Shown here piece by piece: positions 1 through 7,418 of a DNA stretch of 8,426 bases. The number at the start of each line of letters is the position of its first letter. Positions within the stretch are counted from its first letter, which is position 1. The translations under genes and the position numbers were made by a program. Source of the stretch: an uncultured Anaerosacchariphilus sp. (lineage in GTDB: Bacteria > Bacillota > Clostridia > Lachnospirales > Lachnospiraceae); contig CAKROP010000072.1 in the NCBI GenBank assembly GCA_934373375.1, forward strand, positions 1-8,426, given 5' to 3'. A model generated the notes under the pieces. It was given only the letters and a program-made list of their open reading frames with translations, did no database searches and had not been told where the DNA came from.

Positions 1-523
1 CGTGTGCTGTCGCTACATTGTGGATCAGCTCCATGATCAGGACGGTCTTACCTACTCCCGCGCCGCCGAACAGACCGATCTTACCACCCTTTGCATAGGG
101 GCAAATCAGGTCTACGACCTTGATACCGGTCTCCAGAATCTCGGTCGCCGGTACCTGCTCCTCGTAAGCCGGAGCCTGACGGTGGATGGACCAGTGCTCC
201 TTCGCTTCCGGAGCCGGCTGATTATCTACCGGGTCGCCCAGAAGGTTGAATACACGGCCAAGGCACTCCTCGCCTACCGGAACCTCGATGGGCTTTCCGG
301 TATCCAGGGCCTTTGCTCCTCTGACGAGACCGTCAGTGGAGTTCATGGCGATACAGCGGACCGTATTGTCGCCGATCTGCTGTGCCACCTCAACGGTCAG
401 CTTCGTACCGTTGTTATCGATTTCAATGGCGTTCAGCAGCGCAGGCAGCTCGTCGTGAGCAAACCGGATGTCCAGTACGGGGCCGGTGATCTGCACTACC
501 TCACCAATGTGTTTTTCACTCAT
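1..523 (-). CDS. atpD: ATP synthase F1 beta subunit, N-terminal part (cut by window edge)
   Basis: Catalytic subunit of the F1 head, which makes or hydrolyses ATP at three alternating sites on the cytoplasmic side. Reading from the ATG at 523 gives 174 codons with no stop before the window edge, so about the first third of the usual 460-470 residues is present. The start [20 protein letters not shown] is the typical beta-barrel domain opening (about residues 1-75). The nucleotide-binding domain follows, with the Walker A loop GGAGVGKT at residues 153-160, where K159 and T160 contact the phosphates. The start is supported by AAGGAG at 532-537, eight bases upstream. The gene follows atpG after 62 bp, in the conserved order. 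The catalytic glutamate, Walker B and the C-terminal helical domain lie outside. Identity is certain; nothing looks broken in the visible part. Confidence 0.97.
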   Translation of the reverse strand, partial: MSEKHIGEVVQITGPVLDIRFAHDELPALLNAIEIDNNGTKLTVEVAQQIGDNTVRCIAMNSTDGLVRGAKALDTGKPIEVPVGEECLGRVFNLLGDPVDNQPAPEAKEHWSIHRQAPAYEEQVPATEILETGIKVVDLICPYAKGGKIGLFGGAGVGKTVLIMELIHNVATAH

Positions 524-585
524 TCCTGAATCTCCTTATATATGATGATTCCTTGTCCGAGCTGCAGGCTTTCACCCGCATCTCA

Positions 586-1443
586 TCAGATGCCTTCCGC
601 ACCTCCAACAATCTCTGTGATTTCCTGCGTTATGCTGGCCTGACGGGCTCTGTTATAAAACAGGTTCAGGTTCTCGATCATCTCTTCCGCGTTACCGGTC
701 GCCGCCTCCATGGCCATTCTCCGGGCCGCCAGCTCGCTGGCCTGAGCCTCGCAGACGCCGCCGTAGATAAGACCTGCCAGGTACTCCGGCACGATGGCGT
801 CAAAGACCTCCTCCGCGCTGGGCTCATAGAGGATCAGGTTCCGTACCGGTTCCTTCTTCTCTTCCGTTCTGGCCAGCTCTGACAGCGGCAGCATGGAAAT
901 GACATCCGGCTGCTGTGACAGCATGGACACAAACCTCGTGTAACAGAGTTCAATATGACCGAATCCCTTCTCTTTGAATTCCTTGCAGAGCATATTGGCC
1001 ATCTCGAAGCAGTTGGCTACTGAGATGTCCTCGATCTCCGCATACTTCTCAGTGATGCAGGGAATTCCCTTTCTCCGGAAATGCTCTACCGCCTTCTTGC
1101 CGATGGGCAGCACTACACATTCCTTGTCTTCCATGGCCGCTTCCACGGTCTTGAACATGTTGGAATTGTAGCCGCCTGCCAGTCCGCGGTCACCCGCCAT
1201 GACAACATAGCAGTATTTTTCAGAAGCTGCTTTCTTCACATACACGGATGTAAAATCCGTATTGCCATCTGCGATATCCTGCAGGGTCTCATGAAGCTCC
1301 CGGAAATAAGGACGGCAGGTTTCTGCTCGTTCCTTTGCTTTACGCAGTTTGGAGGATGCTACAAGTTCCATCGCCTTGGTGATCTGCATGGTGCTCTGCA
1401 CGCTTCGGATACGCAGCTTCACCGCTTTCATATTTGCAGCCAT
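586..1443 (-). CDS. atpG: ATP synthase F1 gamma subunit (central stalk)
   Basis: The rotating central shaft: its two long terminal helices form a coiled coil inside the alpha3-beta3 ring, and its foot contacts the c ring. At 285 residues it has the usual length. The N-terminal helix carries the family signature around IRSVQSTMQITKAMELVASS (residues 12-31) followed by KLRKA. The C-terminal helix runs from about residue 232 (ASELAARRMAMEAAT) to NRARQASITQEITEIVGGAE near the end. The middle alpha/beta domain is recognisable by the GDRGLAGGYN stretch (about residues 84-93). The ATG at 1443 is preceded by a strong AGGAGG (1450-1455) at six bases. It lies 19 bp after the atpA stop and 62 bp before atpD, so it should be co-transcribed and translated at a matching rate. 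No anomaly is seen. Confidence 0.98.
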   Translation of the reverse strand: MAANMKAVKLRIRSVQSTMQITKAMELVASSKLRKAKERAETCRPYFRELHETLQDIADGNTDFTSVYVKKAASEKYCYVVMAGDRGLAGGYNSNMFKTVEAAMEDKECVVLPIGKKAVEHFRRKGIPCITEKYAEIEDISVANCFEMANMLCKEFKEKGFGHIELCYTRFVSMLSQQPDVISMLPLSELARTEEKKEPVRNLILYEPSAEEVFDAIVPEYLAGLIYGGVCEAQASELAARRMAMEAATGNAEEMIENLNLFYNRARQASITQEITEIVGGAEGI

Positions 1444-1462
1444 ATGCTTCCTCCTCTATCAC

Positions 1463-2992
1463 TTATTTTTCAGGCTTTGTATTCAGGAACTGCTCCGTGT
1501 AAGCATCCAGGGCTGCCTTCAGTTTTTCCTCGGTGTCAGCCTCCAGCTTGCCTGTAGAGCGGATTTCCTGCATAGCCGCAGCGCCTGTGGCGTCGGTATC
1601 GAGATAGGTGTAGAGACCTGCCTCATATGCCTTCACATCCTCTGTGGCAATCCGGGTCAGGATTCCTCTGGTAACCGCATAGAGAATCGCTACCTGCTTC
1701 TCAACTGCAACCGGCGCATTCTGATTCTGCTTCAGAACCTCCACGATACGCGCTCCCTGCTCCAGACGTGCCTTGGTATCGGCGTCCAGATCGGAACCGA
1801 ACTGAGCGAAGCTCTGCAGCTCACGGTACTGGGAATACAGAAGCTTCAGGGTACCGGCTACCTTCTTCATCGCCTTGATCTGGGCGTTACCACCTACTCG
1901 GGATACAGAGATACCCGGGTTTACCGCCGGCATAACACCGGAGTGGAACAGCTCGGTCTCCAGGAAGATCTGTCCGTCTGTGATGGAGATCACGTTGGTC
2001 GGAATGTAGGCAGATACATCGCCTGCCTGGGTCTCGATGATGGGCAGAGCCGTCATGGAACCGCCGCCGTGCTCATCGTCCAGCTTCGCCGCACGCTCCA
2101 GAAGTCTGGAATGCAGATAGAATACATCACCCGGATAAGCCTCACGGCCGGGCGGACGACGGATCAGCAGGGAGAGTGCACGGTACGCAACTGCATGCTT
2201 GGTCAGGTCATCATAGATAATCAGCACGTGCTTTCCCTGATTCATAAAGTACTCGCCCATGGCACAGCCGGAATAGGGCGCGATATACTGCAGCGGGCTT
2301 GCCTCGGATGCAGTAGCGGCTACGACCATGGTGTAATCCATGGCGCCGTTCTTTGTCAATGTCTCTACCAGATTGGCTACGGTGGAACGCTTCTGACCGA
2401 TGGCTACATAGATACAGATCACGTCCTGTCCCTTCTGGTTAATAATGGTATCTACCGCAATGGCAGTCTTACCGGTCTGACGGTCGCCGATGATCAGCTC
2501 ACGCTGTCCGCGTCCAATCGGAACCATGGAATCGATGGCCTTGATACCGGTCTGAAGCGGCTCGGATACGCTCTTTCTCTCGCAGATACCGGGAGCCGGG
2601 CTCTCAATCGGCCGGAAGGTATCCGTCACAATGGGGCCTGCGCCGTCGATCGGCTGTCCCAGGGCGTTTACGACACGTCCAATCATCGCTTCTCCGACCG
2701 GAACGGATACGACCTTGCCGGTACGCTTTACAGTCTGTCCCTCGCTGATGTTCTCATCGGAACCAAACAATACGATGGACACGCTGTTCTCTTCCAGGTT
2801 CTGGGCCATACCAAAGCTGCCGTCCTCAAACTCCAGCAGCTCGCCTGCCATACAGTTAATCAGGCCGCTGGCTCTGGCAATACCGTCACCAACCATCAAA
2901 ACCGTACCGGTTTCATTCTGCTGGATGGCATTGTCATAATATTTGATCTGGCTGCGGATGACCTTGGAGATTTCTTCTGGTTTTAATTGCAT
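1463..2992 (-). CDS. atpA: ATP synthase F1 alpha subunit
   Basis: Non-catalytic nucleotide-binding subunit that alternates with beta in the F1 head. The 509 residues match the family length of about 500-515. Walker A is GDRQTGKT at 169-176 and Walker B is LIIYDD at 257-262. The strand-loop [11 protein letters not shown] (361-371) carries the arginine finger R365, which completes the catalytic site on beta (equivalent to E. coli alpha R373). The N-terminal segment is the docking helix for delta. Upstream, AAAGGA is about 13 bases from the ATG and GGGA about eight, so the ribosome site is weaker than its neighbours'. The gene sits 36 bp after atpH. It contains no TTA, CTA or TCA codon, since the codon-aligned opposite strand stays open throughout. 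That suggests strong codon bias, as expected for a highly expressed gene. Confidence 0.98.
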   Translation of the reverse strand: MQLKPEEISKVIRSQIKYYDNAIQQNETGTVLMVGDGIARASGLINCMAGELLEFEDGSFGMAQNLEENSVSIVLFGSDENISEGQTVKRTGKVVSVPVGEAMIGRVVNALGQPIDGAGPIVTDTFRPIESPAPGICERKSVSEPLQTGIKAIDSMVPIGRGQRELIIGDRQTGKTAIAVDTIINQKGQDVICIYVAIGQKRSTVANLVETLTKNGAMDYTMVVAATASEASPLQYIAPYSGCAMGEYFMNQGKHVLIIYDDLTKHAVAYRALSLLIRRPPGREAYPGDVFYLHSRLLERAAKLDDEHGGGSMTALPIIETQAGDVSAYIPTNVISITDGQIFLETELFHSGVMPAVNPGISVSRVGGNAQIKAMKKVAGTLKLLYSQYRELQSFAQFGSDLDADTKARLEQGARIVEVLKQNQNAPVAVEKQVAILYAVTRGILTRIATEDVKAYEAGLYTYLDTDATGAAAMQEIRSTGKLEADTEEKLKAALDAYTEQFLNTKPEK

Positions 2993-3028
2993 GTTTCCAT
3001 TCCCATCCTTTAAACAGTATTTTAAAAG

Positions 3029-3568
3029 TTACACGATTACTTCGTTCAGTTTTCTGGAAATTCCTGACATTCTGGCCTGAACCGTTCCGTCAAGCTGCTT
3101 TCCTTCCAGTTCCACACGCAGACCTGCCACCACAGAAGCATCCAGCTTCTGCACCAGCTCCACGGTTTTTCCGCTGATTTTTTCCAGCTTCGCCTTCAGG
3201 GCCGTAAGCTGCGCGTCGCTTAAAGCAACTGCGCTGGTCACCACTGCCTCGGCGATTCCATGATCCGCGTGATAGCGCCGTGTGAATTCTTCGCAGCAGC
3301 CTGCAAATTCTCCGAGGAGATTCCGCTCACACAGCAGCTTCATAAAATTCACCAAATAACGCTCTGCCTGTCCGCCAAAGGCTTCCTCGATGAGCTTTGT
3401 CCGTTCTGTCTTCGGGACGGAGGGCTCACAGAGCAGCTTTACATAGTCGGGATTCTCCCGGAACAGATTCCGAATTTCCTTCATCTGCTCTCCGATGGCG
3501 TCCGTGAGATTTTCTTCGGCAGCGAGGTCATAGAGACTGCCGCCATACAATCTGGCGTACTGTGTCAT
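3029..3568 (-). CDS. atpH: ATP synthase F1 delta subunit (OSCP-like)
   Basis: Peripheral-stalk cap that joins the b dimer to the top of the alpha3-beta3 head. The 179 residues match the family. The N-terminal helical bundle (about 1-105) starts MTQYARLYGGSLYDLAAEEN and contains a FRENPDYVKLLCEPSVP stretch typical of delta, where the last part precedes the conserved proline turn. The C-terminal domain ends with LEGKQLDGTVQARMSGISRK, matching the family's G-x-x-hydrophobic-DGTV/SV-x-x-R/K-hydrophobic pattern. The start ATG at 3568 overlaps the atpF stop in a 4-bp ATGA (3565-3568), implying translational coupling. AGGTGAGG at 3573-3580, inside atpF, is a plausible ribosome site. Sequence divergence is normal for delta, the least conserved F1 subunit, and operon position makes the call firm. 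Confidence 0.96.
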   Translation of the reverse strand: MTQYARLYGGSLYDLAAEENLTDAIGEQMKEIRNLFRENPDYVKLLCEPSVPKTERTKLIEEAFGGQAERYLVNFMKLLCERNLLGEFAGCCEEFTRRYHADHGIAEAVVTSAVALSDAQLTALKAKLEKISGKTVELVQKLDASVVAGLRVELEGKQLDGTVQARMSGISRKLNEVIV

Positions 3569-4068
3569 GATGCCTCACCTACATTCGCGATAAATTCGTC
3601 AATGAGTTTCGTGTGATCCTCTTCACTAATCTCCCGCTCGATTACCTTACCGGCAATCTCCACGGCCATGCCGCCAATTTCATCCTTGATTTCATTGACC
3701 GCTTTTCTCTTCTCCTGGGCGATGTCGCTCTCTGCCTTTGACTTCAGGGCAGCCGCCTGGGCTGTAGCCTCCTTCAGCATCTCTTCACTCTGAAGCGCCG
3801 CCGTCTTCTGGGCGGTGGTAAGGATCTCATTTGCCTTCTCCTTCGCTTCCTTCATGTTCTGCTCATATTCGGTCTTGATGGCGTCCGCGTCCGCCTTGGC
3901 CTGCTCGGCCTCACGAATCTGCGCGTCTGCCAGCGCTCTTCTCTTCTCGAGCATTTCATTGACCGGTTTGAACAGGAAACGCTTGATCAGATACATCTGA
4001 ATAAACAGATTACAGATCTGCGCGACAAACGTCCATGGCACAAGACCAACTAATTCCTGTACATCCAT
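3565..4068 (-). CDS. atpF: ATP synthase Fo b subunit (peripheral stalk)
   Basis: Membrane-anchored stator arm that holds the F1 head still against the turning c ring. The 167 residues fit a bacterial b subunit. One N-terminal membrane helix covers roughly residues 10-31 (VPWTFVAQICNLFIQMYLIK). A long, highly charged Ala/Lys/Glu-rich helix follows from about 38 to 140, rich in AEQAKADADA-type heptads, as expected for the b-b coiled coil. The C-terminal EISEEDHTKLIDEFIANVGE segment is the usual delta-binding end. The ATG at 4068 follows a strong AGGAGGT (4075-4081) at six bases. Its stop overlaps the atpH start by four bases. Only one b gene is present, so the stalk is predicted to be a b homodimer. 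Confidence 0.97.
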   Translation of the reverse strand: MDVQELVGLVPWTFVAQICNLFIQMYLIKRFLFKPVNEMLEKRRALADAQIREAEQAKADADAIKTEYEQNMKEAKEKANEILTTAQKTAALQSEEMLKEATAQAAALKSKAESDIAQEKRKAVNEIKDEIGGMAVEIAGKVIEREISEEDHTKLIDEFIANVGEAS

Positions 4069-4113
4069 GTCCTGACCTCCTGTTTTTCTTATACTCCGTG
4101 ATTCTGTTACGGA

Positions 4114-4406
<293 letters not shown>

Positions 4407-4442
4407 AAAATGGTTTTTTCATTTTTTAATAACCTTTTGAAC

Positions 4443-5201
4443 TTACTCCTCTGCCGCGTTGGCGATATACATCACCGTCAGCATGCAGAATATAAATGCC
4501 TGCATCACGCCGGAGAACCAGTCGAAGTAGACCGACGTAATCGCCGGAAGACCTACCGACAGGATCGGGATCTGCGACAGCACACCTCCGAGCATGCCCG
4601 GAAGCAGTCCCAGCAGCTTGCTGCTGGCCAGAGCCAGGGCTCCGTAAATCAGTGCGTTGATAACCACGCCTGAAAGAATGTTACCGAAATGACGGCAGGC
4701 CAAACTGATGGGCGTAGCCAGCTCGGACAGCACGTTGAACGGCGTCATGACGGCAATCGGAGTGGTAAATCCCTTCAGATATCCGCCGATTCCGCTGGTC
4801 TTGATCTTCTGAGCTGTGATCATGATAAATACCACGATGGCCCAGGCAGCTTCCGTCGAAAGATCCGCCGTCGGACTCCGAAGACCGATTAAGCTGATAA
4901 GGTTGGAAACCACGCTTGTGGCAAACAGAGCCGCCACAAAGGGAATCAGCTTCCGGAACTTCTCGCCCGCATTGCCGATGACGAACTTGTTCGCCATCTC
5001 CACCAGCATCTCAGCCACGGCCTGACGCTTGGAGATCTTTTCCACCTTCAGGTCGTGAGTCAGCCAGATACAAAGACCCGTAATCAGCGCCATGACAATC
5101 CAGCTCACCACCAGGGTTTCACTAATCTGAAGATCGCCCAGTATGGGAATATTCGTCGGTATCGTGAAAAAGACCCGAGCACCTGAAATATCCACTTCCA
5201 T
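4443..5201 (-). CDS. atpB: ATP synthase Fo a subunit (ion channel stator)
   Basis: Membrane subunit that carries the two half-channels through which ions reach and leave the c ring. The 252 residues hold several hydrophobic helices, including about 30-48, 87-106, 118-133 and 174-196, plus a long C-terminal helix. The essential arginine is R170 in SLACRHFGN, equivalent to R210 of E. coli in LRLFGN. The last helix has MQAFIF, with Q234 matching E. coli Q252. The position nine residues after the arginine, E219 in E. coli, is V179 here, so that channel acid is absent. The RHFGN form is common in clostridial enzymes as far as I recall. The ATG at 5201 has AGGAGGT (5210-5216) at eight bases. It lies 41 bp after atpI and 44 bp before the first atpE ATG. 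Confidence 0.97.
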   Translation of the reverse strand: MEVDISGARVFFTIPTNIPILGDLQISETLVVSWIVMALITGLCIWLTHDLKVEKISKRQAVAEMLVEMANKFVIGNAGEKFRKLIPFVAALFATSVVSNLISLIGLRSPTADLSTEAAWAIVVFIMITAQKIKTSGIGGYLKGFTTPIAVMTPFNVLSELATPISLACRHFGNILSGVVINALIYGALALASSKLLGLLPGMLGGVLSQIPILSVGLPAITSVYFDWFSGVMQAFIFCMLTVMYIANAAEE

Positions 5202-5242
5202 GCATCTTCACCTCCTATCTTCACAAATTCCAATAGTTCCAA

Positions 5243-5659
5243 CTATTTCTTCAAAATCCCCATGATCTTGATTCCCGTTCCCGGGAACAGCAGCGGAAGA
5301 ATCCCCGCCACATAGTGAAAACAGGGAGCGACAATCGCTATGATCACCCAGAGCATCTGAAACAGCATTCTCTGGGAATAGCTTCCCTTTACCAGAGTCT
5401 TCACCGCGTCCTGGTCACCCGCCTTCGCGGCCGCCTTCTGCACTATGAGACCCATCCACAGAAAATTCAGAACAGCGACTGCCCCGCCGCCGAGCCCGCC
5501 GAGAATCACCGTATAGTTAAACGGCACCTTCTCCGGCATTGCCAGATGAAGTACCAGAAATACCAGCCACATAAGCACTACGCCCACCACTGTATACACG
5601 GCTACGTTCTTCGTCTCCTGCTTCACAGCCGGCTGCATATTATCCAACATCTTACCCAT
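5243..5659 (-). CDS. atpI: ATP synthase-associated membrane protein AtpI
   Basis: Small hydrophobic protein just upstream of atpB. Known members help assemble the c ring of Na+ ATP synthases, and in alkaliphilic Bacillus they act with AtpZ in Mg2+/Ca2+ supply; neither role is shown here. Four membrane spans are visible at roughly 18-39, 49-74, 97-114 and 116-135 (numbered from the chosen start). A basic cytoplasmic loop (QKAAAKAGDQDAVKTLVKGS) lies between spans 2 and 3, and the protein ends in KK. The ATG at 5665 directly abuts the AAGGTGG at 5666-5672, leaving no spacer. The in-frame ATG at 5659 has six bases and is preferred, giving 138 residues instead of 140. It follows atpZ by about 15 bp. 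Family assignment rests on topology, length and position more than on a sharp motif. Confidence 0.82.
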   Translation of the reverse strand: MGKMLDNMQPAVKQETKNVAVYTVVGVVLMWLVFLVLHLAMPEKVPFNYTVILGGLGGGAVAVLNFLWMGLIVQKAAAKAGDQDAVKTLVKGSYSQRMLFQMLWVIIAIVAPCFHYVAGILPLLFPGTGIKIMGILKK

Positions 5660-5674
5660 ATCCATCCACCTTTT

Positions 5675-5947
5675 CTACTCGTGCCGGTTAAAGGAAATCG
5701 GCTTCTTCTTTTCCTCTTTCTTTTCTTTCCCGGTCACGGATATATAAAGTTTCCAGGCTACCATTCCGGAGCCTCCCATACCAAAGAAAAATCCCGGAAT
5801 ATAGATCCAGCCGCCAAGTCCCACTTTCGCGCACAGCAGCCAGCAGATGCCCAGACACATCAGAAGCGGCGTCACCAGCGTGAAGCTGAACTGGGTCAGC
5901 ATGGTCAGATTTTTTACGATATCCATCCACCATTTCATTTCTTTCAT
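5675..5947 (-). CDS. atpZ: AtpZ-like small membrane protein, first gene of the atp operon
   Basis: A 90-residue protein with two membrane spans (about 19-40 and 46-68) joined by a short glycine-containing turn, and a strongly charged tail (KEKKEEKKK, about 74-82). The glycine-rich second span around PGFFFGMGGSGMVAWKLY resembles AtpZ/AtpI-family proteins that precede atpI in many Firmicutes and are linked to Mg2+/Ca2+ handling or enzyme assembly; that role is family knowledge. An in-frame ATG exists at 5998 (107 residues), but the promoter's -10 box ends at 6001, so transcription should begin at about 5994, inside or after that codon. The ATG at 5947 has GGGAG (5959-5963) at eleven bases and is preferred. 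It is separated from atpI by about 15 bp and is presumably co-transcribed. It could also be called a hypothetical two-span protein. Confidence 0.75.
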   Translation of the reverse strand: MKEMKWWMDIVKNLTMLTQFSFTLVTPLLMCLGICWLLCAKVGLGGWIYIPGFFFGMGGSGMVAWKLYISVTGKEKKEEKKKPISFNRHE

Positions 5948-5951
5948 GTCC

Positions 5952-5991
5952 GTATACTCTCCCGCTTCGTTCCATTGTTTTCTTTGTATAC
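5952..5991 (-). repeat. Two GTATAC palindromes in the atpZ leader
   Basis: The six-base palindrome GTATAC occurs at 5952-5957 and 5986-5991, both between the predicted transcription start and the atpZ ATG. Being self-complementary, the two copies can pair in RNA into a six-base stem with a 28-base loop. The downstream copy abuts the GGGAG ribosome site. They could equally be protein sites or chance. Confidence 0.3.
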
Positions 5992-6000
5992 ACACCATTG

Positions 6001-6029
6001 ATATTACTATTTCCGGGGACGCAAGTCAA
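6001..6029 (-). promoter_or_regulatory. Predicted sigma-A promoter of the atp operon
   Basis: On the minus strand, TTGACT (6029-6024, five of six consensus bases) is followed by a 17-base spacer and TAATAT (6006-6001, four of six). Expected transcription start is about 5994, giving a leader of about 47 bases before the atpZ ATG at 5947. It is the only good promoter seen ahead of the atp genes. The spacing is ideal, but the -10 match is moderate and no transcription data are available. Confidence 0.65.
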
Positions 6030-6051
6030 TTTATTTATGCTTTTTTTACAT

Positions 6052-7287
6052 TTAGGAAATGGCTTTTTTCCTATTATAAATAGGCTTTCTGTACATGCTG
6101 ATGAGCCACACGATCAGGAACAGCAGAGCCATCTCCGTGCTCATCAGAGCATAGTCCATGTCCAGCAAAACCAGCAACGCAATCCAGGTACCTGTCACCA
6201 GGAAGCTGCGGCCTTTCACCAGGGTATAGATGACGATACCAAGGAACAACAGGGTGAAAATAATGCCGACGGGGATGGAGAAACGGAGCATCTGATTAAA
6301 AAAGACGTTATGGGCGTTATTGACAAACCACCAGCCTTCTCCATTTACATCAATGGCGGATTCGCCAAAACGCATGCCCCAGCCTTCCGGATGTCTGAGA
6401 ATCACACTCTCCCACACACCCTTCCAGATAGGAATTCTCCCACCCAGGTTCCAGATATTCCGTTCCGCCAGCACATCGCCGGCCACCTTCCAGCCCGCGT
6501 AACCGAACACAGCCAATACCGCCAGATACCATGCCTTAAAGCGAAAATGCTTCCACTCAATCTGATCCGCCGCATAGCCCGCGAAGATCAGGAACACCCC
6601 TGCGATACCGGTCCAGGAATGGGTCAGATACAGGCAATATAACAGCACGGCCTCTCCTGCCACAAAGGTAAGCTGCGAGCGGAACTTCTTCCGATAAGCC
6701 ACCAGCAGCGCGATAAAAGCCACCAGCATCACCGCGTACTCACTTTTATGGCTGTAGAGCCAGTAATGACGGGTCTCGTAAAAATTCTCCGGCAGTTCAA
6801 AAAGCACAAACTGATTATTGCAAATCAGCAGCTTGGTATAGCCCATCATGTAGTAGATAATGCTGCCTATATTGGAAAGTATGATACAATACATCAGGAA
6901 ACGGATCGTTCCGTCCCGTTTCTCTTCTGAGCCTTCCCCCAGGCCCGCTATCACTGCCAGCAATAGAAATGCCACCGTATTATTGACCTGCTCCCAGTAC
7001 CAGTGCAGATATTTATGATTAAAATACAGCGACAGCAGATTATAAATCAGCAGTCCCGCAAAATACACAATCGCCGCTATGGATATACGCGGAAGCCTGT
7101 CCCTGTTATTCCAGACCCGCACTGCCATATACAATACCACCAGAAAATAGGCCCAGGAGAACCCTGCGTAATACGCGCTCTGATACACATCTGTGTAGGG
7201 ACTGTAAAAAGCCGGGAACAGCAGCATCAGTGCCACGGCGCCTCTCAGGAGCCAGGAATCTATCTCATGTTCTTTTATCCAGTTCAT
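6052..7287 (-). CDS. O-antigen ligase/Wzy-type polysaccharide polymerase-like membrane protein
   Basis: A 411-residue polytopic membrane protein with about ten or more hydrophobic segments. It shows the Wzy_C/O-antigen ligase hallmarks: GGRIPIWKGVW (282-292), HPEGWGM (299-305) and NNAHNVFFNQML (323-334). The arginine of the first motif and the histidine of the last lie in or near a large extracytoplasmic loop and are the residues usually implicated in glycan transfer in this family. Members join lipid-linked glycan units, either polymerising repeat units or ligating the finished chain. In a Gram-positive setting, polymerase or teichoic/capsule-type ligase is likelier than LPS ligase. The ATG at 7287 has AAGGAG (7295-7300) at seven bases. 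It diverges from the sugar phosphotransferase gene at 7424 and points towards the atp operon. Family is well supported; substrate and exact reaction cannot be told. Confidence 0.85.
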   Translation of the reverse strand: MNWIKEHEIDSWLLRGAVALMLLFPAFYSPYTDVYQSAYYAGFSWAYFLVVLYMAVRVWNNRDRLPRISIAAIVYFAGLLIYNLLSLYFNHKYLHWYWEQVNNTVAFLLLAVIAGLGEGSEEKRDGTIRFLMYCIILSNIGSIIYYMMGYTKLLICNNQFVLFELPENFYETRHYWLYSHKSEYAVMLVAFIALLVAYRKKFRSQLTFVAGEAVLLYCLYLTHSWTGIAGVFLIFAGYAADQIEWKHFRFKAWYLAVLAVFGYAGWKVAGDVLAERNIWNLGGRIPIWKGVWESVILRHPEGWGMRFGESAIDVNGEGWWFVNNAHNVFFNQMLRFSIPVGIIFTLLFLGIVIYTLVKGRSFLVTGTWIALLVLLDMDYALMSTEMALLFLIVWLISMYRKPIYNRKKAIS

Positions 7288-7314
7288 CGGTAGTCTCCTT
7301 CCTTTATCTTATCT

Positions 7315-7344
7315 ATTATATCCCAGATACTTATTATTTGACAA
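7315..7344 (-). promoter_or_regulatory. Predicted sigma-A promoter of the Wzy-like gene
   Basis: On the minus strand, TTGTCA (7344-7339, five of six consensus bases) is followed by an 18-base spacer and a perfect TATAAT (7320-7315). The start would be about 7308, leaving a very short leader of about 20 bases with AAGGAG at 7295-7300. Its -35 box lies on the opposite strand of the -35 box of the divergent promoter. Confidence 0.65.
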
Positions 7345-7366
7345 GCACCGCAAAATCTTTTATGAT
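7338..7366 (+). promoter_or_regulatory. Predicted sigma-A promoter of the sugar phosphotransferase gene
   Basis: A perfect TTGACA (7338-7343), a 17-base spacer and TATGAT (7361-7366, five of six) form a near-ideal promoter. Transcription should start at about 7373, giving a leader of about 50 bases before the ATG at 7424. Confidence 0.75.
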
Positions 7367-7391
7367 ACACATAGAAAAGCATCTGTTACAA

Positions 7392-7418
7392 AATTTGTTA
7401 ATTCGAAGGGAATTTGTT
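7392..7418 (+). repeat. Direct repeat AATTTGTT in the leader of the sugar phosphotransferase gene
   Basis: AATTTGTT occurs at 7392-7399 and 7411-7418. Start-to-start spacing is 19 bases, near two helical turns, and the pair lies between the predicted transcription start and the ATG. It could be a regulator site or chance in an AT-rich leader. Confidence 0.3.

Noticed and set aside
2..529. A 175-residue plus-strand open frame at the left edge
   Set aside because: It is the codon-aligned shadow of atpD, whose minus-strand product contains the Walker A motif and barrel domain.
524..585. The atpG-atpD gap considered as a hidden small gene or attenuator
   Set aside because: A 22-codon minus-strand frame can be read but has no ribosome site, and no stable hairpin with a T run is seen. 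A 62-bp gap with an AAGGAG site before atpD is ordinary.
1349..2986. A 545-residue plus-strand open frame covering almost all of atpA on the opposite strand
   Set aside because: It is codon-aligned with atpA, so its stops could arise only from TTA, CTA or TCA codons in atpA, which are absent. Codon bias of the real gene explains the openness; the product has no recognisable domain or composition.
6070..6084. CCTATT-ATA-AATAGG inverted repeat near the 3' end of the Wzy-like gene, considered as a terminator
   Set aside because: The stem is short and AT-rich, lies inside the coding region, and is followed on the minus strand by A residues rather than T residues, so it does not fit an intrinsic terminator for that gene.
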